From Actinomycetota bacterium (lineage in GTDB: Bacteria > Actinomycetota > Acidimicrobiia > Acidimicrobiales > Ilumatobacteraceae), in assembly GCA_009703975.1 (NCBI GenBank), contig WLFB01000003.1, forward strand, positions 1-16,060: a stretch of DNA of 16,060 nucleotides. Direction: 5' to 3'. The first letter of the stretch is position 1. Every line of letters begins with the position of its first letter. The notes under the pieces were generated by a model. The model worked only from the letters and a program-made list of their open reading frames with translations. It was not told the origin of the DNA and made no database searches. Shown piece by piece: positions 10,750 through 16,060 of the stretch. A program made the position numbers and the translations under genes.

Positions 10750-10849
10750 AAGAGTTGCTTTCGGTGGATGGGAGAGGCGGATGGGACGGTTGAGTCTACC
10801 CGAGCTGTCTCATAAATTGCCGATACTCCCTTGATTTGGCTGTCAATCG
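10750..10849 (-). promoter_or_regulatory. rpsA leader / polA-rpsA intergenic region
   Basis: This 100-bp spacer is the longest inside the minus-strand array. Just after the polA stop there is a TTGACA (10846-10841), a consensus -35. At 15-18 bp spacing I find only a poor -10 (TATCGG), so an internal rpsA promoter is possible but unproven. The half next to the start is pyrimidine-rich on the sense strand and contains a tandem 13-nt-period repeat. No purine-rich Shine-Dalgarno precedes the GTG. Confidence 0.35.
10763..10786 (-). repeat. Tandem pyrimidine-rich repeat in the rpsA leader
   Basis: Two copies of TCCCATCCRCC (sense of the rpsA message) occur at 10786-10776 and 10773-10763. They match at 10 of 11 bases with a period of 13, and end 13 nt before the GTG start. 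C-rich tracts of this kind could bind S1 or pair with purine-rich RNA; no function is demonstrated. Confidence 0.5.
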
Positions 10850-13567
10850 CTAGGACTTGGCCGAAGCCCAGGTGTCGCCCCATGCCAGATTGACCTCGAG
10901 GGAGACAGATAGTTCGGCAGCCGAGCACATCGCGTCACGAACGAGTTTCTCGACGGCAACTTCCTCACTTGGTATAGCCTCAAGAATCACTTCGTCATGA
11001 ACTTGCAGTACGAGTTGAGATTCGAACTTCTCGGCTTCTAGTTCTGCATCAATACGCACAAGTGCGACCTTAAAGATGTCGGCGGCAAGACCTTGTATCC
11101 CTGAGTTCATTGCTTGACGCTCGCCTATTTGACGAATTCTAAAATTTGGATTCTGTAGTTCGGGAATAGTTCTTCGACGGCCAAACAAAGTCTCCGTGTA
11201 TCCGCGCTTGCGAGCCTCTTCAACTGTTTCATCCATATATTTCTTAACTCGTGGAAATGCCTTGAAATAGGCCTCAAGAATTTCACTCGCCTCACTGACA
11301 CCGATAGCCAATCGCTGCGCTAGACCGTAGGCCTCCATTCCGTAAGCCAAGCCATACGAAACCATCTTCGCTTTCGACCTTTGTTCGCTGGTCACTTTAT
11401 TTAGCGCAACACCAAACACATTCGCTGCAGTCACATTATGTACGTCTACATTGTTATTGAAGGCTTCAATCAAACCTGGATCATTGGCAAGATGAGCGAT
11501 GCATCGCAACTCAATTTGATTGTAATCAGCAACCAAGAATCGCATCCCCTTACGCGGAACAAAGGCCGTTCGAAAGACTTTTCCCTGTTCGCTTCGAATT
11601 GGAATATTATGTAGATTCGGTTGATCGCTACTCAGTCGACCTGTCCGCGCCACAGTTTGATTGAATGTTGCGTGAATTCGTTTGTCAGAGCCAACACTAG
11701 ATAGCAACCCTTCGCCATATGTAGAGCGAAGTTTTTCAACTTCGCGATACTCAAGCAAAGGCTCAATGAACTCTGGCCACTGATCTTTGAGCTTCTCTAA
11801 AGTTGCTGCGTCAGTTGAAGGACCAGTTTTGTTCTTTTTTCCTGGTGTCAGCTTCTTGTCTTCATAAAGAATCTTGCGAAGTTGTAGCGGAGAGTTGAGG
11901 TTGAACTCTTGCTTGGCAATCTGGTGCAGATGCTTAGTTAATTTGAGACATTCAGCAGTCAATCGGTCGTTGATCGCATTTAATTGTTTGAGGTCAACAA
12001 GCACACCAAGAAACTCCATCTTGGCGAGTACTCGTACGAGTGGGTGTTCAATATCAAAATAGAGTTCGCTCAATTTCTGTTGTTCAAGAGCGTTGATTAA
12101 ACGATCTGCAACAACACAAACACCTAAAGCATTATTCGCCGCAAATGCACTGGCTGAACTTTCTGAATCAACAGCGTCGAAACTTAGTTGGCCCTCTTGT
12201 GTGCTCGTCGCGACACTGCCGAACAAAAGACCTGTATAGCGCTCTACGACTTGACTAATTTCGTAACGAGATTCAGATGGATCTAGTAAATACGCAGCTA
12301 TAGCCGTATCGAGTTTCATGTACTTAAGGTCGATGCCAAGCAACAGCAAACTTCTCAGTAGCGGCTTGATGTTATGGCCCCGGAACTGCCAGTTTGCGAG
12401 AAGAAACTTCTTGACAGACGATTCAGTTAAAAGTGACTTCGTGATCCAACTGACTGCATGAGTTTTCTTGTCAGTAACAACGGCGATGCCAAGTAACTCG
12501 GATCTTCCAGGGTCACCAACCCATGCTGCAGCAATATCGCTGACAGTATTACTCTTCAAAGCCGCAAGCGCAGAGTTTGCATCTTTGCATATTGAAACGA
12601 CTGCACTCAGCACACTCGCCGATTGTTCTTCAGAGTTGACTACTGGCGACTTTGCGCTATTCGTATCGGATGTTGCGGCTTTCGAGAGATCAATTGGAAA
12701 GTGCTTGAGAGCTTCAATAAATCTTGTATTCATCGTGCGGAATTCAAACAATGCAAACATCTTCTTGACATCGTCTACTCGCGGCTTGGGCATCGACTCG
12801 TGAATATCAATCTCAACTGGCGCGTCTCGTCGCAAAACCATCAATTTGGCATTTCGCGTTACACGCTCTCGATTTTCAATCAATGCCTGTTTCAGTTTCG
12901 GTGTCTGCTCATCAGCATGATCAAAAATATTCTCAAGTGTTAGATATTTGACGATTAGTTTGGCGGCTGTTTTTTCGCCGACTCCAGGCACTCCATCTAA
13001 ATTGTCGCTTGGGTCTCCACGTAACGCCGCATAATCGGCATATTGTTTCGGCGTCACTCCAGTTCGTTCGAAAATACCCGCTTCGTCATACAGCGCATAA
13101 TCGCTAACTCCACGCTTGTTGTACAGCACCCGAATATGTGGGTCACTGACTAACTGATAATTGTCGCGGTCACCTGTAACAATAATTAGATCATCGCCAG
13201 ACTGTTGCGCGCGTTCGGCAATGGTCGCAATTAAGTCATCACCTTCGAAGCCGGCTGCGTCAATTGCGACTATGCCCATGGCGTTCAGCAATTCTCGAAT
13301 TAGATCAAGCTGTTGATACAAAATATCGGGCTGTGCTTCGCGTTGCGCTTTATACTCTGGAGCAGCCTCGTGCCGGAATGTTTTTTCTTTACGATCAAAA
13401 ACAACGATGATGCCCTCTGGTTTATGATCGCGCAACAACGTCAACAACATCGATGTAAATCCGTAAACAGAATTAGTTACTTGCCCACTTGCAGTAACCA
13501 TGTCCGTCGGCAAAGCAAAAAAGGCGCGATACGCCAGCGAGTTACCATCAAGGACCATCAACTTCAT
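10850..13567 (-). CDS. polA: DNA polymerase I, proofreading-deficient actinobacterial type
   Basis: PolA fills repair gaps and removes Okazaki primers. The 905-residue protein has three parts. The 5' nuclease domain (about 1-290) keeps its acidic clusters: VVFDRKEKTFRHE, FEGDDLIATIA, VTGDRDNYQLV, GDPSDNLDGVPGVGEKTA. The middle 3'-5' exonuclease-like domain has lost the ExoI Asp-x-Glu; the equivalent stretch reads IAAAWVGDPG, so proofreading should be absent. The polymerase domain has motif A at Asp681 (DYNQIELR), motif B RSKAKMVSYGLAYG with Tyr738 at the E. coli Phe762 position, and motif C QVHDEV (Asp858). Tyr at that position relaxes dideoxynucleotide discrimination in other family A polymerases and I recall it as normal in mycobacteria. 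The ATG at 13567 begins MKLMVLDGNS, a standard start. It follows the response regulator by 60 bp. Confidence 0.97.
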   Translation of the reverse strand: MKLMVLDGNSLAYRAFFALPTDMVTASGQVTNSVYGFTSMLLTLLRDHKPEGIIVVFDRKEKTFRHEAAPEYKAQREAQPDILYQQLDLIRELLNAMGIVAIDAAGFEGDDLIATIAERAQQSGDDLIIVTGDRDNYQLVSDPHIRVLYNKRGVSDYALYDEAGIFERTGVTPKQYADYAALRGDPSDNLDGVPGVGEKTAAKLIVKYLTLENIFDHADEQTPKLKQALIENRERVTRNAKLMVLRRDAPVEIDIHESMPKPRVDDVKKMFALFEFRTMNTRFIEALKHFPIDLSKAATSDTNSAKSPVVNSEEQSASVLSAVVSICKDANSALAALKSNTVSDIAAAWVGDPGRSELLGIAVVTDKKTHAVSWITKSLLTESSVKKFLLANWQFRGHNIKPLLRSLLLLGIDLKYMKLDTAIAAYLLDPSESRYEISQVVERYTGLLFGSVATSTQEGQLSFDAVDSESSASAFAANNALGVCVVADRLINALEQQKLSELYFDIEHPLVRVLAKMEFLGVLVDLKQLNAINDRLTAECLKLTKHLHQIAKQEFNLNSPLQLRKILYEDKKLTPGKKNKTGPSTDAATLEKLKDQWPEFIEPLLEYREVEKLRSTYGEGLLSSVGSDKRIHATFNQTVARTGRLSSDQPNLHNIPIRSEQGKVFRTAFVPRKGMRFLVADYNQIELRCIAHLANDPGLIEAFNNNVDVHNVTAANVFGVALNKVTSEQRSKAKMVSYGLAYGMEAYGLAQRLAIGVSEASEILEAYFKAFPRVKKYMDETVEEARKRGYTETLFGRRRTIPELQNPNFRIRQIGERQAMNSGIQGLAADIFKVALVRIDAELEAEKFESQLVLQVHDEVILEAIPSEEVAVEKLVRDAMCSAAELSVSLEVNLAWGDTWASAKS

Positions 13568-13627
13568 ATCTAGAAACTAGTCGTGATTCAAGGTTGGTTT
13601 GGATCGGTGTAAAGCGAATTCAAAAAT

Positions 13628-14203
13628 TTACGGATGAATCTCGCCACTTATGATTCGCTGTGCAATCTCGCCCATTTTGACTCGTTCTGTCATAGCCAAT
13701 TTCTGGATGTAGGTAAATGCATCATTTTCATTCATCGCATATTTATCAAGCAAAATACCTTTTGCGCGGTCAACGAGTTTTCTAATCTCAAGTTGCGCCC
13801 CAAGTGCAGCCACCTCGCCTGATAAAGACTGCATCTCGGCGAAGCGCGCAATCGCCAACTCAATCGCCGGTACGAGATCTGACTTTTGAAACGGCTTCAC
13901 AAGATACGCGAGTGCACCCGCATCACGTGCCTGCTCAATGATCTCTCGTTGGCTGAATGCTGTGAGCATCACAACCGGACATATTTTCGTTTCTGTTATC
14001 AGCTTCGCGGCTTCAAGACCGGTCATAACTGGCATTTTTATATCCAAGATCACGACATCTGGAATCATTTTTTTTACTAGTGCGACAGCTTCATCACCGC
14101 GACCACAATCGCCAACGACTTCATAACCTTCTTCTTCAAGAGTCTCACGCAGATCAAGACGAATTATTGCCTCGTCTTCGGCAATCACTACCCGAGTCGT
14201 CAT
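13628..14203 (-). CDS. pdtaR: Response regulator with receiver and ANTAR RNA-binding domains (PdtaR-like)
   Basis: The 191-residue protein has an N-terminal CheY-like receiver: acidic pocket Glu9-Asp10, phosphoacceptor Asp54 in VVILDIKMP, Thr81 in VVMLTAF and Lys103 in YLVKPF. A helix then leads to a C-terminal ANTAR domain (about 130-187) with LVDRAKGILL and AYxxIQKLAM-like spacing, ending IAQRIISGE. ANTAR regulators bind paired hexaloop RNA hairpins and cause transcription antitermination when the receiver is phosphorylated. In mycobacteria the partner kinase is PdtaS and the gene lies just upstream of polA-rpsA-coaE, exactly as here; no kinase gene is in this window. All receiver residues needed for phosphorylation are present. 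ATG at 14203 lies 15 bp after the stop of the small upstream gene, so the pair is probably co-transcribed. The symbol rests on synteny and architecture. Confidence 0.9.
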   Translation of the reverse strand: MTTRVVIAEDEAIIRLDLRETLEEEGYEVVGDCGRGDEAVALVKKMIPDVVILDIKMPVMTGLEAAKLITETKICPVVMLTAFSQREIIEQARDAGALAYLVKPFQKSDLVPAIELAIARFAEMQSLSGEVAALGAQLEIRKLVDRAKGILLDKYAMNENDAFTYIQKLAMTERVKMGEIAQRIISGEIHP

Positions 14204-14218
14204 AAAATTATGCGCATC

Positions 14219-14518
14219 TCAATTTGCAAGTCTGTCAAGCAGTTGATCTTGATGAATCTGATTAGCGGCAATTGCCTCAACTAAATAGTCACGATGACGT
14301 TGAATAACTTCAAGATGCCGTTGCGCTTCATGATGTTCAAGTGCAGCGTTTGGGGTTTCAGCGACCATCGCTCTGACTTCCTTATCTCGCGCGTCATCTA
14401 AAATGAATTCAAGTTGGTCATTCGTTATTCGTAATTCTTCTTGCAACTCGCGAATAGTTTGCGTTCCTCGTCGAAGACGTCTTTCAACGAAACGAACGGT
14501 GAAATTAGGTGCTGACAC
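14219..14518 (-). CDS. Small charged coiled-coil protein of unknown function
   Basis: I do not recognise this family. A GTG at 14518 gives 99 residues beginning VSAPNFTVRF. The frame is also open upstream, but a start at 14578 would lie inside the tRNA-Leu gene, and the peptide it adds (MGSTPISG) is simply translated tRNA, so it is rejected. A TTG at 14551 is another weak option. The protein is almost wholly helical in character, rich in Arg, Glu, Gln and Leu (RRLRRGTQTIRELQEELRI, then HHEAQRHLEVIQRHRDYLVE). It has no signal peptide, membrane segment, cysteine or obvious catalytic motif; two coiled-coil segments flank a linker near MVAETPNAALEHHE. It is sandwiched between tRNA-Leu and the ANTAR regulator, 15 bp ahead of the latter. 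The reading frame, tight spacing and co-orientation support a real gene; its job is unknown. Confidence 0.7.
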   Translation of the reverse strand: MSAPNFTVRFVERRLRRGTQTIRELQEELRITNDQLEFILDDARDKEVRAMVAETPNAALEHHEAQRHLEVIQRHRDYLVEAIAANQIHQDQLLDRLAN

Positions 14519-14553
14519 CTGATTAAGTGTATTGAACGAGAATTGCCGCAAAG

Positions 14554-14636
14554 TGCCCGAGATGGGAGTCGAACCCACACACCCTTTCAGATAACGGATT
14601 TTGAGTCCGTCGCGTCTGCCATTCCGCCACCCGGGC
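14554..14636 (-). tRNA. tRNA-Leu, anticodon CAA
   Basis: Read on the minus strand, the 83-nt gene folds as a class II tRNA. The acceptor GCCCGGG pairs with CTCGGGC (one G-U), with discriminator A, as expected for leucine. The anticodon stem ACGGA/TCCGT encloses the loop CTCAAAA, placing anticodon CAA at 14603-14601, which reads UUG. A variable region of about 15 nt follows, then a T arm GTGGG-TTCGACT-CCCAT. CCA is not encoded; the next bases are CTT. It is the first gene of the minus-strand array and lies 35 bp before the coiled-coil gene. Confidence 0.95.
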
Positions 14637-14646
14637 TTGCGCGTAT

Positions 14647-14652
14647 ATCGTA
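14647..14652 (-). promoter_or_regulatory. Candidate -10 element for the tRNA-Leu-led transcript
   Basis: TACGAT on the minus strand fits the TAnnnT form common in actinobacteria and would start transcription a few bases before the mature tRNA 5' end. No -35 is recognisable, so this is a positional guess. Confidence 0.3.
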
Positions 14653-14745
14653 CAGATTATTACTCAATTCACTAGCCGTTTTATTAGTCGCTTTATTAGG
14701 GCAGACAGTACGAATTAGGTTCACAGCAACGACCTGATTTGCTTC

Positions 14746-14751
14746 TACGAT
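14746..14751 (+). promoter_or_regulatory. Candidate -10 element for fabD
   Basis: TACGAT on the plus strand would put the transcript start near 14758 and leave a leader of about 25 nt before the ATG at 14783. The nearest -35-like hexamer, TTCACA at 14720, is 20 bp away, which is too far, so support is weak. Confidence 0.25.
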
Positions 14752-14782
14752 GTACAAGACGATGAAGGGTTTTTAAAAAACG

Positions 14783-15958
14783 ATGCTTGCATTCACCTTT
14801 CCCGGTCAAGGGTCACAGAGGCCTGGTATGGGGCAACCTTGGGTTGGTCACGAAAGTTGGGATCTTGTTGACGAGGCATCTGAGATCGCAAGACGCGATG
14901 TCGGTGCACTTTTGCTTAGTGCCGATGCTGAAACTTTAAAAGACACGCGAAACGCGCAACTCACGACATTTGTTTCAAGCCTGATGGTACTTGATGCTGT
15001 TGAACGTCTCGGTTTTGAACCGAGTCTTTGCGCTGGACATTCGCTTGGCGAATACACCGCATTAACCGCCAATGGTGCTCTTGGTTTTGACGATGGGGTT
15101 CGACTGGTGATTGAGCGAGCGGCGGCTATGCATGAGGTCGGCCAAACATCGCCTGGAGTAATGGCAGCGGTGCTCGGCCTTGAAGACGAAGATGTAGAGA
15201 CGGCATGTCGCCGTGCTGATAGCGATGTTTGGGTCGCAAACTTTAATGCGCCTGGTCAAGTTGTGATCGCCGGTTCTGCTGCTGGTGTTGAACTCGCCAG
15301 TGATCATGCCAAGCAAATGGGTGCGAAGAGAATTATGTCGTTGCCTGTATCTGGCGCATTTCATACTCCATTCATGAGTGGTGCGCGCGATCGATTGCGC
15401 GAAGCAATTGCAGCAGCCAAACCTCGCGATAGTGATGTGCCGATTGTTTCGAATGTTGATGCAAAGGCACATAATCTCGGCGAGGAGTGGTCAACACTCT
15501 TGTCAGCGCAGTTGTCAAGCCCTGTTCGTTGGAGACAATGTCTATTGACCATGTCAGAAAGTGGGATTAGTAAATTTATTGAACTCGGGCCAGGAGGTGT
15601 GCTTACTGGCATGGCGAAGCGAACTCTCACTACAGCACGCACACTTAGTATTTCGACTCCTGATGAACTTGACAAGTTAATTGAATGGATTGGTGAATCC
15701 GCAAAGCCCAACCCAATTCTGCATGAGGGTGAGCATCTTTTCGCTGTTGAGCGATTAGTAGTGAGCCCTAGTGCCGGAGTGTTCACTCCGAAAAGCAATC
15801 TCGTTGATGGCACGCGGATTAACGTTGGGGACGTGTTGGGCATGGTCGGAGATCATGAAGTTCGATCATTATTTGACGGCGTTTTACAAAACTTCATTAG
15901 CGTTGAAGGTGAACGAGTTACAGCGCATCAGCCAATCGCTTGGCTACGGACTATTTAA
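14783..15958 (+). CDS. fabD: Malonyl-CoA:ACP transacylase with an extra C-terminal biotinyl/lipoyl-like domain
   Basis: FabD moves malonyl from CoA to acyl carrier protein, feeding type II fatty acid synthesis. Residues 1 to about 300 are a complete FabD: the FPGQGSQ oxyanion loop (6-12), the nucleophile Ser87 in GHSLGEY, Arg112 that binds the malonyl carboxylate, NFNAPGQVVIAG (153-164), His194 in VSGAFHTPFM and the ELGPGGVLTG element (267-276). The family is normally about 300-320 residues; this one has 391. The extra segment (about 310-391) has the spacing of a biotinyl/lipoyl barrel: AGVFTP, INVGDVLGMV, VRSLFDGVLQN, VEGERV, QPIAWL. At the hairpin where the modified lysine normally sits, it reads MVGDHEVRS without lysine. 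The catalytic domain looks fully active; the extension's role is unknown. ATG at 14783 gives the standard MLAFTFPGQG start. The fabH ATG follows 9 bp after the stop. Confidence 0.95.
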   Translation: MLAFTFPGQGSQRPGMGQPWVGHESWDLVDEASEIARRDVGALLLSADAETLKDTRNAQLTTFVSSLMVLDAVERLGFEPSLCAGHSLGEYTALTANGALGFDDGVRLVIERAAAMHEVGQTSPGVMAAVLGLEDEDVETACRRADSDVWVANFNAPGQVVIAGSAAGVELASDHAKQMGAKRIMSLPVSGAFHTPFMSGARDRLREAIAAAKPRDSDVPIVSNVDAKAHNLGEEWSTLLSAQLSSPVRWRQCLLTMSESGISKFIELGPGGVLTGMAKRTLTTARTLSISTPDELDKLIEWIGESAKPNPILHEGEHLFAVERLVVSPSAGVFTPKSNLVDGTRINVGDVLGMVGDHEVRSLFDGVLQNFISVEGERVTAHQPIAWLRTI

Positions 15959-15967
15959 GATCTCATA

Positions 15968-16060
15968 ATGTCAAAAATTCCAAAAAATGCAGTCAATGGC
16001 ATTATCACTGGCTGGGGACGAGCACTTCCCGAAAAAGTAGTAACAAATGCAGACCTTGCC
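15968..16060 (+). CDS. fabH: 3-oxoacyl-ACP synthase III, N-terminal fragment (cut by window edge)
   Basis: Only the first 31 residues are in the window, starting MSKIPKNAVNGIITGWG and ending in ALPEKVVTNADLA. The segment ITGWGRALPEKVVTNADL is the usual FabH opening: the first strand of the thiolase fold followed by the P-x-x-x-V-T-N loop. FabH condenses a starter acyl-CoA with malonyl-ACP, the product of the gene just upstream. It begins 9 bp after the fabD stop and is surely in the same operon. The active-site Cys-His-Asn lie beyond the edge, so integrity cannot be judged. Confidence 0.9.
   Translation, partial: MSKIPKNAVNGIITGWGRALPEKVVTNADLA

Larger units (their letters stand above)
14637..14782. 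promoter_or_regulatory. Divergent intergenic region between tRNA-Leu and fabD
   Basis: This is the only divergent junction in the window, so it should hold promoters for both transcription units. It is AT-rich compared with its surroundings. A TACGAT (TAnnnT type -10) lies on each strand: at 14652-14647 for the tRNA, about 10 nt from its 5' end, and at 14746-14751 for fabD. No convincing -35 element was found at 16-19 bp from either. A short direct repeat TTTATTAG occurs at 14680-14687 and 14692-14699. A GAAGGG at 14764-14769 is a distant ribosome binding site candidate for fabD. Confidence 0.5.

Noticed and set aside
14519..14578. N-terminal extension of the coiled-coil gene from 14578 (MGSTPISG...)
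   Set aside because: It overlaps the 3' end of tRNA-Leu; the added peptide is translated tRNA sequence, a well-known annotation artefact.
15361..15843. 160-residue minus-strand open frame opposite fabD
   Set aside because: It is antisense to the conserved FabD coding sequence, Ser/Arg/Pro-rich and without a ribosome binding site or motif.

Overview
The window reads as core chromosome of a fairly low-GC actinobacterium; the few lines I counted ran from the low 40s to the low 50s per cent GC. The order response regulator (PdtaR type), polA, rpsA, coaE, uvrB, uvrA is the actinobacterial arrangement. Supporting signs are a Walker A motif in RapZ ending in Arg-Ser, a PolA with no proofreading residues and a Tyr at the sugar-discrimination position, and frequent GTG starts. 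I would place it provisionally near Acidimicrobiia (streamlined aquatic types), but this is inference from gene order and composition, not a phylogenetic result.

Layout: positions 1-14636 are entirely minus-strand. In transcription order (right to left) they hold tRNA-Leu(CAA), a small coiled-coil protein of unknown function, an ANTAR response regulator, polA, rpsA, coaE, uvrB, uvrA, uvrC, rapZ and gap, which runs off the left edge. Spacers are mostly 9-60 bp; only the rpsA leader (100 bp) and the rpsA-coaE gap (77 bp) are longer. At about 14637-14782 lies a divergent intergenic region. From there fabD and the start of fabH run on the plus strand and leave the window on the right.

Functionally, the minus-strand block joins DNA repair (the whole UvrABC excinuclease plus DNA polymerase I, which fills the excision gap), translation (ribosomal protein S1), CoA synthesis (CoaE), a nucleotide-binding regulator (RapZ) and lower glycolysis (GAPDH). 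The plus-strand block begins type II fatty acid synthesis: malonyl transfer to ACP (FabD), then the first condensation (FabH).

No mobile element, CRISPR array, phage gene or obvious foreign island is visible. The least ordinary item is FabD. It carries about 80 extra C-terminal residues that look like a biotinyl/lipoyl-type barrel without an acceptor lysine. Other points worth checking are the missing yvcK and whiA between rapZ and gap, the unassigned coiled-coil gene, a Ser-to-Ala change in one ABC signature of UvrA, the lysine-rich UvrA tail, and small RNA-level structures flanking rpsA.
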